Positions 23,654 through 33,109 of a stretch of DNA of 64,000 bases are shown here, one piece after another. How positions within the stretch are numbered: position 1 is the first letter of the stretch; every line of letters starts with the position of its first letter. The notes beneath the pieces were generated by a model. That model saw nothing but the letters and a program-made list of their open reading frames with translations. It was not told the DNA's origin and did not search any database. The position numbers and the translations under genes were made by a program. The DNA is from CAZJQD01 sp964548165 [NCBI: uncultured bacterium] (lineage in GTDB: Bacteria; UBA8481), in the NCBI GenBank assembly GCA_964548165.1, contig CAZJQD010000009.1:1-64000 (forward strand), written 5' to 3'.

Positions 23654-24676
23654 TTACTTCCTTTCCTGGGTTACGATCTCGGCGATCTGGACGGCGTTGG
23701 TGGCGGCGCCCTTGCGGAGCTGGTCGCCGGAGACGAACATGGCAAGCGCGTTGGCGGCGGTGGGATCGGTGCGGAGGCGCCCGACGAAGACGAGGTCCTG
23801 GTCACTAGACTCGATCGGCATCGGGAAGACGTTCTTCTCGCGATCGTCCACGATCTTCACGCCGGCCGCCGAGGCCAGGATGGTGCGGGCCTCGTCGGGG
23901 GAGAGCGGTCGCGCGAACTCGGCATTGATGGCCTCCGCGTGCGAGCGGAAGGTCGGGACGCGGATGCACGTCGCCGTCATCGCGATGGTCTCGTCGTGGA
24001 AGATCTTCTTCGTCTCCTTGGTCATCTTCGTCTCTTCCTCGTTGTAGCCGTCGGGGCCGATCTTGGAGTTGTGAGAGAAGAGGTTGAAGGCGATGCGATG
24101 GGTGAAGACGCGCGGCGCGGCCGGGCGGCCGGCCAGGACCTCCTTCGTCTGCTGTTCGAGCTCGTCGATGGCCTTCGCGCCGGCGCCGGAGACGGCCTGG
24201 TAGGTGGCGATGACGGCGCGCTTGAGGCCGGCGGCCTTGTGGAGGGGCCAGAGCGGGACGAGCGCGATGATCGTGGAGCAGTTCGGGTTCGCGATGATGC
24301 CCTTGGGACGATTCGCGCAGTCCTGGGGGTTGATCTCGGGGATGACGAGCGGCACCTCGGGGTCCATCCGGAACGCGGAGGAATTGTCGACGACCACGGC
24401 GCCGGCGGCGGCGAACCTCGGACCGTGGACCTTGGAGATCGATCCGCCGGCGGAGAAGAGCGCGATCTCGATGCCCTTGGGATCAGCCTTCTCGAGGTCC
24501 TCGACCACGATGGACTGGCCGCGGTAGGTCATGGTCTTGCCCGCGGATCGCGCTGAGGCCATGAGCCGCAGGCTCTTCATGGGGAAGTTGCGCTCCTCGA
24601 GGACCTTGAGGAACTCGAGGCCAACGGCGCCGGTCGCGCCGACGACGGCGATATGTGCGGGGGAAGCTGATGCCAC
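23654..24676 (-). CDS. asd: Aspartate-semialdehyde dehydrogenase
   Basis: NADPH-dependent step from aspartyl phosphate to aspartate semialdehyde, feeding lysine, threonine, methionine and diaminopimelate. The 340 residues show the dinucleotide fold VVGATGAVGLEFLKVL, DNSSAFRMDPEVPLVIPE, the catalytic Cys133 in NPNCSTI, QAVSGAGAKAIDEL, and the active-site His in RVPTFRSHAE. Length and motifs fit the bacterial short type. The start is GTG 24676 with AGGAGA about 9 nt upstream on the minus strand. First gene of an asd-trxA pair. Confidence 0.96.
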   Translation of the reverse strand: MASASPAHIAVVGATGAVGLEFLKVLEERNFPMKSLRLMASARSAGKTMTYRGQSIVVEDLEKADPKGIEIALFSAGGSISKVHGPRFAAAGAVVVDNSSAFRMDPEVPLVIPEINPQDCANRPKGIIANPNCSTIIALVPLWPLHKAAGLKRAVIATYQAVSGAGAKAIDELEQQTKEVLAGRPAAPRVFTHRIAFNLFSHNSKIGPDGYNEEETKMTKETKKIFHDETIAMTATCIRVPTFRSHAEAINAEFARPLSPDEARTILASAAGVKIVDDREKNVFPMPIESSDQDLVFVGRLRTDPTAANALAMFVSGDQLRKGAATNAVQIAEIVTQERK

Positions 24677-24785
24677 GATTCGATCTCCTGGTACCTGTGT
24701 GATTGCGGGCAGCGCGAATTGTCGTGAAGAGGCGCGACTGCGAGCGTTCGCCTCGGAACGGCGCGCCAGACATCCGCCCAGTCGT

Positions 24786-25676
24786 TCAGAGTCGAGAAAA
24801 GATCGTAGCCGCGTCCAGCCCCAGCGTCAAGCGAACGGCGGGAGGGAGGCGCGCCTCCAGGCGCGCCTCGAGGCGCCCCTCACGGCTTACCGGCGCGTCC
24901 AGGCTCCTCGTTGAACGGCTGGAGCTCGAGGAGATCACGGGAGGACCGCCGGCGGCCGCGAGGAGCGCGGCGGCCTGGGCCGAGGAGATTTCCTCCCGGA
25001 GCGAGGGTTCGCCGGGATGGACGCGGGGGAAGACGAGTTGGGCCAGGGGAAGCGCGAGGTTGCGGTCGTCCTCGACGCGCCGCGGAATCGGCCCCACCTC
25101 CGCGGGATAGCCCGCTCGCCGGGCAAACGGGTTGGGGCGCTCCGGGGACGCTGTCACCCACCACCGGTGATCGTGCTCCACCAGGAGGACGCGATCATCG
25201 GCGAGGGGAGTGGCGCCGCGCTCGGTCAGGGCCGCGGCCGTCGTGGACTTGCCGTGGCCGGTTGCGCCCGCGATCACGATCGCGCCCCCGTTCCGGGCGA
25301 CGGCCGACGCGTGAACGGCGTAAATGCCGAGGGAGCGAAGCGCGATGTACAGGCAGGGGATGACGCACTTCGTGGGCAGGCGATCCGGCCGCTCGGGACC
25401 ATCCGGGAGGTGGACGAAGAAGCGCCAGGATCGTGTCTCGCCGGCGCTTCCCGGGTCGGGCCCGATGCATGCCGCGCGACCGAGCCCGTACTCGCCGCTG
25501 CAATCGACGGCGCCGTCATGGTCGGTGGGGAAGTGAAAGTGAAGGTCGAGCCGCCCGCGAGGAAAGATCGCGGCGGTCACGGGGCGAAGATAGGCCGGGA
25601 GCATGGCATCCCGGACCTTCCCGGGAAGGTGCACGGATATCTCAAGCGCTCCGAGCGGCACGGGAAAGGTGCTCAT
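24786..25676 (-). CDS. HPr-kinase-like P-loop protein
   Basis: A 296-residue protein related to the C-terminal kinase fold of HprK/PEP carboxykinase-like proteins. Key parts: YAVHASAVARNGGAIVIAGATGHGKSTTAAALTERGATPLADD, within which AGATGHGKST is the P-loop and PLADD carries the metal-binding Asp pair. The N-terminal third has no HprK hybrid domain. Such genes usually accompany peptide-modification or sugar-regulation loci, but none is next to it, and no HPr is in the window. The C-terminus carries a short repeat (RLEARLEARL). ATG 25676 is used; an upstream GTG has no support. Confidence 0.7.
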   Translation of the reverse strand: MSTFPVPLGALEISVHLPGKVRDAMLPAYLRPVTAAIFPRGRLDLHFHFPTDHDGAVDCSGEYGLGRAACIGPDPGSAGETRSWRFFVHLPDGPERPDRLPTKCVIPCLYIALRSLGIYAVHASAVARNGGAIVIAGATGHGKSTTAAALTERGATPLADDRVLLVEHDHRWWVTASPERPNPFARRAGYPAEVGPIPRRVEDDRNLALPLAQLVFPRVHPGEPSLREEISSAQAAALLAAAGGPPVISSSSSRSTRSLDAPVSREGRLEARLEARLPPAVRLTLGLDAATIFSRL

Positions 25677-25793
25677 GCCGCCATCATACCGGGATTCCAG
25701 CGACCGCGCCGCCACCGCTCATCCTTGACGCTCCTGGGCCCGGTTGAGAAGGAACCCGCGGCCTGCTCGGGCGTCCAATGGTCCTGTGAAGGC

Positions 25794-25822
25794 CTGACAA
25801 CCTGGGGACGATCACCTATACT
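25794..25822 (+). promoter_or_regulatory. Promoter for the large NHL/transglutaminase-like gene
   Basis: CTGACA (25794-25799), a 17-nt spacer and TATACT (25817-25822), each matching consensus at 5 of 6 positions. Transcription would begin near 25829, just before the start codons at 25841/25853. Confidence 0.6.
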
Positions 25823-25852
25823 GGCGCGGGGTTTTTGAGGATGAAATTATCG

Positions 25853-28800
25853 ATGAAGCGACTGCGTTTCCTCCTGGGGTGCCTCCTGGCCCTGGCCGCC
25901 GCCGCGCATGCGCTGGAGGCGGTCTCCATCCGGGAATACGCGGTCTTTGCGGAGTCCGACGGCGAGTTCACGATCCGATCCCCGCTCGGGGCCGTCGTGT
26001 TCGGGGACAGCGTTCTCGCGGTGGCTGACGATCGCGGGCGCAAGGTGGTCCTGACGCGGCCTGACGGGCGCAGGATCGTCATCGACGTGAGGCCATCCGC
26101 CATCTGCGCCGATGGCGCGCGGCTCCTCGTGTCCGAGGGACAGAGCGTCCGATCCTTCGACTCCGAGGGGCGCGAAGGCGCCGTCGTGGCCGAGCGATCC
26201 CACGCGGACTTCTCGCGTATCACCGGGATCGCCGTCGACGTCCGCGGCAACGTTTACCTCTCGGACGACGGTCGCGACGTCGTCTTCGTGATCTCGCCGG
26301 ATGGCGTCCTCCTGAATGTCATCGCACGGGGCGCTGACGCGCCCGCCAGGCTCTCCAACCCCTCCGGCGTCGCGCTCGATCATCGTGGGAGTGTCTACGT
26401 GCTGGATCGCGGCAACGAGCGGGTCGCGGTCTTCACCACGGGCGGTATCTTCCGGTTTGCGATCACCGGCTTCGAGGACCCGTCCGCGTTGGCCGTCGAT
26501 GCGGAGGGGCTCCTGTACGTTGCCGACCAGGAGGCTTGCCGCGTGCTGCGCTACGATCCCTCGGGCAAGCCCCTGGGTGCGTTCGGCGCGCGAGGCAGGC
26601 AGCGCGGGCAGTTCCGCGAGCCCTCCGGGTTGTCCATCGGTTCGGACGGTTTCCTGCGCGTCGTGGATGCCGGTAATCGCACCATTCACACGCTCTCCTG
26701 GCCGTCCGGTGTCACGGGAGCGCCGGAGATATTGCCGCTTTCCGTCTCGTGGGTGGGTGAAGTCGCCGGCGACCTGTATCCGGTGGGCATGGCAGGACCC
26801 GGCCGCGCCGCGTTGCGTTCCGGCAATCACGTTCTCGTGACTGATTCGGCCTTGAGGGAGCTGGGGCGGATCACCGAGGGGGTCCGGGATCCTGTGGCCG
26901 TCTCGGCGGATCCGCAGGGACGGTTGTACGTCGTAGACCGCGGCCTGGGAGAGGTGAAGGTCTTCGATCGCGAGCTGCGCGAGCTGTTCGGGCTCGGCCG
27001 CGGCTCGCGCGTCCTGTTCTTCCGCGGCGGCGACGGCAAGCTCGTGAAGCCGCGGGATGTGACGGTCTCCGGCCGCGGCCTCGTGGCCGTGGCCGACGTC
27101 GACAAGGTCGAGATCTTCGGACCGGATGGCACGTGGCTGGTGCGCGCCGGAACCGAGGGAGAGGAGCCGGGGCAGGTCTCGAGCCCCGTGGCCGTGGCCT
27201 ACGATCCCGCGGGCAACCTGTTCGTCGCCGACGAGGACAACCGGCGGATCACGAAGTTCGACACGTCCGGAGCCTTCTCCGGCAACTACCTCAATGACGT
27301 CCGCCCCCTCGCACTGGCCGTCGATGCCCATGGTCGCGTCTACGTGCTCGATGAGCGAGGACCGCGGATACGCGTCTTCTCGAATGACCTGGCGTTCCTG
27401 GTCACTATCGGAGGAGACGGCCGGGAGCGCGGCGGGCTCCGCGGAGCGCGCGGGCTGACGATCGTCGAGGATCGGCTGATCGTCGGACGCTCCGGCGATA
27501 TCGCGATGCTCGATCTCGACCTGCCCGTGCCGGCGCCGAGCGGGATCCGGGCGAGGACGGAGGTGCGGGGTGTCGCGATCCTGTGGGACACGGCGTCCTC
27601 CGCGCTCTCGATGGGATTTCGCGCGGCAGTCTCGGGTGCCGGTATCCGGCGCGTCCAGGCGCTGAGCCCGGGTGAGACGGTGACGGGGCTGGCGGACGAG
27701 ACGGAGTATGAGGTTACGGTCCAGGCCATCAATCGACGGGGCCATGCCGGCTATGCCTCGCCGCCGCTCCTTGTCACGACGCCGTCGCTTACCCTGCCCG
27801 CGCCGGGGGCTCCGCGCGTCGTCTACTCGGGAGGACTCTCCCGCGTCGTCCTGCAGTGGGATCCGGCGACCTCTTCGTATGCCTCAGGTTACGCCGTCGA
27901 GGGCTTCAAGGATCGCGCCTGGGTGCGCTTGGCGGAGGTGAGGGCGCCGCTGGCGGAACTTCCGGCGGGACCGACGCGTCGTTACCGCGTCCGAGCCCTG
28001 GCCGACAACGGGCGGATGGGCGAACCGTCCATGGAAAGTACGCATGACGCGGCGGAGGGCCTGGATGCCCTGGCCGCCGGCAGTGACGCCCTGGCCGCCG
28101 AAAAGCTCCGCCAGGCAACCCAGCAGGAGTCCCTGAACGGCGCCGTCTGGCGCGGGCTCGGCGAGGCCAGCGAGCGGCTGGAACGCTTTCCCGAGGCGTT
28201 GACGGCGTACCAGCGCGCGCTTGCGCTCTCCGCCGACGACACGGCGTCCGCGTTCGGCGTCGCGCGCATCGCTCTCCTGCGCGGCGACTCGACGCAGGCC
28301 GCGGCCGCGCTCTCGAGGGCTCGCGCGCTCGGCGCCGGATCCGCGGATCCCGAGGAGCGCTACCTGCGCGGCCAGCTTGCCCTGGCGGAGGGAGACTACG
28401 ACACGGCGGTGCGCCTGCTCGCTTCCGCGGTCGCGGCGGTTCCCTCGGCCAGGAATCGCGCCGCGCTGGCGCTCGCGGAGGATCGCCAGCGGCAGTTCGG
28501 CGAGAATCGCCCGCGCCTTGAAATTGTGTCCACGCAGATCCGCCCGATCTTCCCGGCGCTCTACAAGACCTACGCTACCTCGCCGGTCGGGAGCGTTGTC
28601 GTGCGTAACGGCGGCAGGCTTCCCCTGGAGCGCGTTCGGCTCTCGATCTTCATCCGCGGCGCGATGGACTTTCCCTCCGATACCGTTCTCCCGCGCCTCT
28701 CGGCCGGCGAATCGATCCTTGTTCCCCTCCACGTCGAACTCTCCAACAGCATCCTCGACGTGACCGAGGACGACACGAAGCAGGCCGAGCTGCGGCTGAC

Positions 28801-29815
28801 GTATTATCGATCGGGGGAGCCCGTGGAGGTCCGTTCGACCGTCGCGTTCCGGCTCTACGCGCGGACGGCGATGACGTGGGACGATCCGGCGCGCCTGGCC
28901 GCATTCGTGACGGGGCGAGCGCCCGTCGTGGCCGAGTTCGCGCGCAACGTCGCGGCCTTCATCGCGGACCGCCCGTCCCCCAGCGCGCCCCTGGCGCGGG
29001 CGATGGCGCTGAGGCGCGCGTTGGCCCTTCACGGGTTGCAGTACGTCGAGGATCCCCGGATGCCGCTGCGCGTGGTCTCGGAGGACGCGACGCTCGTGGA
29101 TCACGTTCAGCTCCCGGAGGAGACGCTGCGGAACCGTGCCGGCGACTGCGACGACCTCGTGGTGCTCCTGGCCGCGCTCCTCGAGAATCTCGGCGTGCAG
29201 ACCGCGCTCGCGGACCTGCCCGGTCACGTCGCGCTCCTCGTGAACACCGAACTGCCTCCGGAGGCGGCCCAGGGGCTGGCGCCCAACGAGGCGCTCATCG
29301 AGCGCGGCGGCACGATCTGGGTTCCGATCGAGACGACGCTCCTGGGCGCGGACTGGGACGAGGCCGTGGCGTCCGCGGCTTCGGCGATCCGGGCGGCGGG
29401 TGCGGCGGCGCGGATCGTGGAGATCGGATCGGCGTGGCGCACGTATCCTCCCGTCACGACGCAGAGCTCGAGCTGGCGCGCGCCGCTCCCGGACCGCGCC
29501 GCGCTCCTGGAGCGCTTTGACGCCGACGATCGCAAGGTGCGGCTCAGCCGGGCGGCCGCCATCGGATCCGCCTACGCGGGCAGAGCCGACGCCGAGTCCC
29601 GCAACCGGCTCGCGGTCATTCACGCGCGGCTGGGGCTCGTCGCGGAGGCCGAGCAATTGCTGGAGGGAGTCGAGACGGCGGCGGCGTGGAACAACCGGGG
29701 AAACCTGGCGATGCTGAGAGGCGACCGCGCGGCCGCGCGTTCCTGCTACGAGAAGGCCCTGGGAATGGATCCCGACGATGCGGGAGTCCGCACCAACCTG
29801 GAGGCGGCGCGATGA
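25853..29815 (+). CDS. Giant secreted NHL - Fn3 - TPR - transglutaminase-like protein
   Basis: A 1320-residue exported protein. After a signal peptide (about 1-22, MKRLRFLLGCLLALAAAAHA) come about ten NHL-type beta-propeller strands (30-560; GIAVDVRGNVYLSDDGRDVV, GVALDHRGSVYVLDRGNERV), two fibronectin-III domains (about 565-735), TPR-like helices (745-880), a beta domain, a transglutaminase-like domain (about 1020-1190; RAGDCDDLVVLLAALLENLG with Cys about 1098, PGHVALLVNTE, WVPIETT) and C-terminal TPRs (NNRGNLAMLRGDRAAARSCY). ATG 25853 gives GAGG a 12-nt spacer; 25841 and TTG 25835 are also in frame. It overlaps the next gene by ATGA. Confidence 0.8.
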   Translation: MKRLRFLLGCLLALAAAAHALEAVSIREYAVFAESDGEFTIRSPLGAVVFGDSVLAVADDRGRKVVLTRPDGRRIVIDVRPSAICADGARLLVSEGQSVRSFDSEGREGAVVAERSHADFSRITGIAVDVRGNVYLSDDGRDVVFVISPDGVLLNVIARGADAPARLSNPSGVALDHRGSVYVLDRGNERVAVFTTGGIFRFAITGFEDPSALAVDAEGLLYVADQEACRVLRYDPSGKPLGAFGARGRQRGQFREPSGLSIGSDGFLRVVDAGNRTIHTLSWPSGVTGAPEILPLSVSWVGEVAGDLYPVGMAGPGRAALRSGNHVLVTDSALRELGRITEGVRDPVAVSADPQGRLYVVDRGLGEVKVFDRELRELFGLGRGSRVLFFRGGDGKLVKPRDVTVSGRGLVAVADVDKVEIFGPDGTWLVRAGTEGEEPGQVSSPVAVAYDPAGNLFVADEDNRRITKFDTSGAFSGNYLNDVRPLALAVDAHGRVYVLDERGPRIRVFSNDLAFLVTIGGDGRERGGLRGARGLTIVEDRLIVGRSGDIAMLDLDLPVPAPSGIRARTEVRGVAILWDTASSALSMGFRAAVSGAGIRRVQALSPGETVTGLADETEYEVTVQAINRRGHAGYASPPLLVTTPSLTLPAPGAPRVVYSGGLSRVVLQWDPATSSYASGYAVEGFKDRAWVRLAEVRAPLAELPAGPTRRYRVRALADNGRMGEPSMESTHDAAEGLDALAAGSDALAAEKLRQATQQESLNGAVWRGLGEASERLERFPEALTAYQRALALSADDTASAFGVARIALLRGDSTQAAAALSRARALGAGSADPEERYLRGQLALAEGDYDTAVRLLASAVAAVPSARNRAALALAEDRQRQFGENRPRLEIVSTQIRPIFPALYKTYATSPVGSVVVRNGGRLPLERVRLSIFIRGAMDFPSDTVLPRLSAGESILVPLHVELSNSILDVTEDDTKQAELRLTYYRSGEPVEVRSTVAFRLYARTAMTWDDPARLAAFVTGRAPVVAEFARNVAAFIADRPSPSAPLARAMALRRALALHGLQYVEDPRMPLRVVSEDATLVDHVQLPEETLRNRAGDCDDLVVLLAALLENLGVQTALADLPGHVALLVNTELPPEAAQGLAPNEALIERGGTIWVPIETTLLGADWDEAVASAASAIRAAGAAARIVEIGSAWRTYPPVTTQSSSWRAPLPDRAALLERFDADDRKVRLSRAAAIGSAYAGRADAESRNRLAVIHARLGLVAEAEQLLEGVETAAAWNNRGNLAMLRGDRAAARSCYEKALGMDPDDAGVRTNLEAAR

Positions 29816-30504
29816 GGAGATTCGGAGACGATCGGACCGACAAGACGCCAAGGCGCCAGCAAGGACGGGATCGAGATCTGGTTGACGGGCGGCGTCACCT
29901 TCGCATCCTGCCACGCATCCTTCTCGGTCTCGTTCTCTTCACCGCCGTCGCTCATGCCGAGGTCCGGCCTCTGCCGGAGTGGGCGACGCGGGTGCTTGCG
30001 CGGGGACGAGCGGCCGTCGTCGTGACGCCGGTGACTCCGACCGCGGGCATTCCGTCCACGGTGGCCGGGGTCCGCGGCGCGGCGGCAAGCGCAACCGAGC
30101 TCTATTGGAAGGACGCGGACGCGGCGCCGCACGAGCTCGTGGCCCGGGCCGAAGCGTCCGAGCAGGCGGGCGACGACACCCGCGCGCTCTCGCAATTTCG
30201 GCAGGCGCTCGCGGCCGGCGCCTCCGGGAGAGTCGCGGACCGCGCCGTCCTGGGACTGGCCGTTCTTCAACTCCGCGGCGGCGATCGCGTGGCCGCGGAA
30301 GCGCGCCTGGTTTCGCTCGTCGCCCGCGCCCCCGACAGCGATCTCAAGTACGCGGCCGGGCTTCCCCTCGCCGTCAGCCTCGCCGCCGGCGCGCGCCGCG
30401 CCGAGGCGGAAGCTTTGCTCAAGGAGTTAATGGCCGAGGCCCCCGAACACCCCCTTGCCCGCCAGGCCGATTCTCTTCTCTGGATGTTGTCCGAGGGGCG
30501 GTAG
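29812..30504 (+). CDS. Exported TPR-like protein coupled to the giant protein
   Basis: A 230-residue protein starting at ATG 29812 inside the stop of the previous gene (ATGA), so translation is coupled. An Arg/Asp-rich cytoplasmic-looking start (about 1-33) precedes one hydrophobic segment (about 34-49, ILPRILLGLVLFTAVAHA) that may be a signal or anchor. The rest is Ala-rich helices in TPR-like pairs: ARAEASEQAGDDTRALSQFR, LGLAVLQLRGGDRVAAEARL, EALLKELMAEAPEHPLARQA. Likely a partner of the preceding secreted protein. Not matched to a named family. Confidence 0.65.
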   Translation: MRRFGDDRTDKTPRRQQGRDRDLVDGRRHLRILPRILLGLVLFTAVAHAEVRPLPEWATRVLARGRAAVVVTPVTPTAGIPSTVAGVRGAAASATELYWKDADAAPHELVARAEASEQAGDDTRALSQFRQALAAGASGRVADRAVLGLAVLQLRGGDRVAAEARLVSLVARAPDSDLKYAAGLPLAVSLAAGARRAEAEALLKELMAEAPEHPLARQADSLLWMLSEGR

Positions 30505-30598
30505 CGGGGCTCGCGACAGGATTTCCCGCGGCGCCCGCGCGTTCACTCCCGCTCCGCGCGCCTCAAGAATTCGCGCGTTTCGGCCGATAGGGGAGGCG

Positions 30599-31360
30599 AT
30601 GTCCTCTCCCGATTCCAGCGCGAGTAATCATACACCTCAGGATCCGGTCTCCTTCGAGCGCGTGCATGTTCCGGCGCCGCTGGTGGCCACGTTCCTGAAG
30701 TTCCGCGACGAGGCGGAGCGGGGGCGGGATGCCCTGGCGCGACTGGAGGCGTCGGAAGCGGCGCGGCGCGACGCCGAGAAGAGGTTGGCCGAGCTGGAGA
30801 CGGCGCGCCAGCGCTCGCTCCATTGGCTGGCCGCGCTCGACAAGGAGCGTCGCGAAGCCACGCATCGGCTGGTCGCCCTGAAGGAGACGGCTGTCTCCGC
30901 GGCGACGGCGAAGAGCGAGCTGGAGGCCGTGGTTGTCGGCGCCCGGTCCGAGGCTGCGATCGCTCGGCAGAGAGCCGAGGCCGCGCGGGAGGCCGCAGAA
31001 GCGGCTCGCCGCGAATCCGAGGCCTCGCGGGCCGCCGCCGAGGCCGCGCGCTCCGCCGAGGCCGCGGCGCGCGTCGAGGCCGAGGCGTCCAGGCTCCAGA
31101 TCGAGACGGCGCGCAAGGAAGCGCTCGCCGCCCGCCTGGTTGCCCGGGAGGCGACCGAGGTGGCCCAGGCCTCGCATCGGGCCGCGCAGGCCGCCGTGAC
31201 GCGCCTCGCGTCCGCCCGCAAGCAGGCGACCGAGCTCGGCTTCTGGGGCCGCCTGGGTGCCGCGTGGAAATTCCTCGTGCGCCGCCCGACCGGTGGCGCC
31301 GCCGTTCTCCTTCTTCCAGAACATTCGTCCGCGCCCAGGGAGCGACGCAAAGCCGCCTAG
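30599..31360 (+). CDS. Ala-rich coiled-coil protein
   Basis: A 253-residue protein. About residues 45-215 are a continuous heptad-like coiled coil rich in Ala, Glu and Arg (LKFRDEAERGRDALARLEAS, ARQRAEAAREAAEAARRESE). A C-terminal basic/aromatic stretch (GFWGRLGAAWKFLVRRP) may contact membrane or nucleic acid. ATG 30599 has AGGGGAGG just upstream; an N-terminal extension to an earlier in-frame codon lacks support. Long open frames exist on the opposite strand, but these are shadows of the GC-rich repeats. Function unknown; a structural or cytoskeletal role is possible. Confidence 0.6.
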   Translation: MSSPDSSASNHTPQDPVSFERVHVPAPLVATFLKFRDEAERGRDALARLEASEAARRDAEKRLAELETARQRSLHWLAALDKERREATHRLVALKETAVSAATAKSELEAVVVGARSEAAIARQRAEAAREAAEAARRESEASRAAAEAARSAEAAARVEAEASRLQIETARKEALAARLVAREATEVAQASHRAAQAAVTRLASARKQATELGFWGRLGAAWKFLVRRPTGGAAVLLLPEHSSAPRERRKAA

Positions 31361-31385
31361 CCCCAGTCCTTCGCCCATGACCATC

Positions 31386-31551
31386 GCAGAGACCACAGAG
31401 CACACGGAGAAAACCCATACGAGGCCATGATTCACGATGGGGCCCGATCCCCTACGTTGCCGTATCAGCAAGACCCTGTGGCAGAAGGAGGGGTGCTGAT
31501 GGTGGGTCGGGATGCTTACCTTCTGCGTTCCTCTGCGATCTCCGTGGTGCG
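31386..31551. repeat. CACGGAG-type repeats, inverted pair 3
   Basis: Left arm 31386-31412 (GCAGAGACCACAGAGCACAC, then GGAGAAAA) and right arm 31521-31551 in reverse orientation (CTTCTGCGTTCCTCTGCGAT, then CTCCGTGGTG), enclosing about 108 bp. It lies in the 327-bp gap 31361-31687, which also has a perfect TATAAT at 31595-31600 with only a weak -35, a possible promoter for the solute-binding protein gene. Confidence 0.65.
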
Positions 31552-31687
31552 AATTCGGAACACTAGGGAGCTATCCGTCCACCACTCGTCAGCCTATAAT
31601 CTCCCTCGGTCGTCACGGTCCCCAGGCCGAGGACGGTCAGCGAGATTTCCGTGCAGCTAACGCCAGTTCTATCGAGGGAATGAGCGC

Positions 31688-33106
31688 ATGACGCGAAGCG
31701 GTGGACGACTCGGGATTCTTGCCGGAATACCGGCTCTTCTGTTCCTGGTTGCCCTGGGGGTCCTTTCTCCCTGGGCGTCCTCGGCCGAGACCGCCGCGCG
31801 GGTATCGCCGCGCTCCACGTCCCCCACCACGCCTACCCGCGCCGCGTCACCGGCCGCATCACCGGCCGCTACGCCGTCGGCGTCGCCCACCGCCGCGCTG
31901 GCCACCGCTCCCGCGTCCTCCGTGGCCCCGGCGCCTGCCGGCGACGTCCGTCCGCTCATCTTCTGGCACTCGTTCCGGGGGCAGGAGGAGACGGCCCTGC
32001 AGACGGTCGTCAGCGCCTGGAACCTCGAGCACGAGACCACGCCCATCGTGCTGGTGGCGCGCGACGGTTCCGTCTTCACCGACGACGTCGAGGCCGAGAT
32101 CGCGGCGGGTCGCGGGCCCGACATCTTCGTCTGGGCGCACGACAAGATCGGGGCCTGGGTCGAGAAGGGGCTCCTCCTCCCGCTCGATCGCCATGTCGAC
32201 TCCTCGTTGCGCGACGTCTACATGCCGAATTGCCTCGACGCCATGTTCTACCAGAAGAAGCTCTACGGGCTCCCGCTCTCGTTCGAGACCCTCATCCTCT
32301 ACTACAACAAGACGCTGGTGCCCCAGCCGCCCACCACGACGGATGAGCTGATCCGGATCGGAAAGACGCTCTCCGACCCCCGCGCCGACCGCTGGGGGCT
32401 CGTGTACGAGCGCGGCAATTTCTATCACCACGCGATGTGGTTTCACGGTTTCGGAGCGCGCGTCTTCGACGGCGACGGCGACCTCGACGTCATGACGCTG
32501 GCCTCGATCCGATCGCTGGAGTTCGCGCGCGACCTGGCGAGCGTGCAGCGGATCATCCCGGACACCGTCGACTGGCAGAGGCAGATGACGCTCTTCAACT
32601 CGGGCCGGGCCGGGATGTTGATCTCCGGCCCCTGGGCCTTCGGCTCGATCGATCGCGACACGATCGATCTCGGGCTCGCCGTGCTGCCCTACATCACGCC
32701 CGCCCGTTCTCCCGCCGCGCCCTTTCTCGGGGTGAAGGGCTTCTACGTCTCCGCGCGGACCCGCCGGCCCGCCGAGGCCGCCGCCGCCCTCGCCTACCTC
32801 AGCTCGGCCTACGCCGGCTACGTGATGAACGTCCTGGGCGGCTACATGCCCGCCAACCAGCTCGCCTACGAGTACAGCATGGTGGCCGCCGATCCGGTGA
32901 CGGCGAAGTTCAAGGAGCAGGTGCTGACCTCGGTGCCGATGCCCTCGGACCCCCGGATGGGTCACGTCTGGAAGGTGATGATGATGGACAACGAGGCGAA
33001 GAAGCCGGGGTGCCTGGACCGGGTCTTCGACCGCGTGCCTCCGATGGAGGCGGCCCGCGCCGCCTACAGCGACTACCACAGGCTGCTGCGCGGCCAGGGA
33101 CGGTAA
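31688..33106 (+). CDS. Extracellular solute-binding protein (family 1, sugar-type)
   Basis: A 472-residue periplasmic-type binding protein. A signal peptide or anchor (about 10-33) precedes a long Ala/Ser/Pro/Thr linker (about 34-86), then a MalE-like two-lobed fold: LIFWHSFRGQEETALQTVV, AAGRGPDIFVWAHDKIGAWV, LYGLPLSFETLILYYNKTLV, NSGRAGMLISGPWAFGSID. Family members bind maltose-type sugars or other small molecules. No permease or ATPase gene is adjacent; the next gene, 3 nt downstream, encodes a membrane sensor. A sensory rather than a transport role is therefore likely. The linker suggests membrane tethering. Confidence 0.8.
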   Translation: MTRSGGRLGILAGIPALLFLVALGVLSPWASSAETAARVSPRSTSPTTPTRAASPAASPAATPSASPTAALATAPASSVAPAPAGDVRPLIFWHSFRGQEETALQTVVSAWNLEHETTPIVLVARDGSVFTDDVEAEIAAGRGPDIFVWAHDKIGAWVEKGLLLPLDRHVDSSLRDVYMPNCLDAMFYQKKLYGLPLSFETLILYYNKTLVPQPPTTTDELIRIGKTLSDPRADRWGLVYERGNFYHHAMWFHGFGARVFDGDGDLDVMTLASIRSLEFARDLASVQRIIPDTVDWQRQMTLFNSGRAGMLISGPWAFGSIDRDTIDLGLAVLPYITPARSPAAPFLGVKGFYVSARTRRPAEAAAALAYLSSAYAGYVMNVLGGYMPANQLAYEYSMVAADPVTAKFKEQVLTSVPMPSDPRMGHVWKVMMMDNEAKKPGCLDRVFDRVPPMEAARAAYSDYHRLLRGQGR

Positions 33107-33109
33107 CCG

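Noticed and set aside
30543-31471. Three long minus-strand frames opposite the coiled-coil gene.
   Set aside because: Low-complexity Arg/Pro/Ala translations and no ribosome-binding site; the plus frame has AGGGGAGG and regular heptads.
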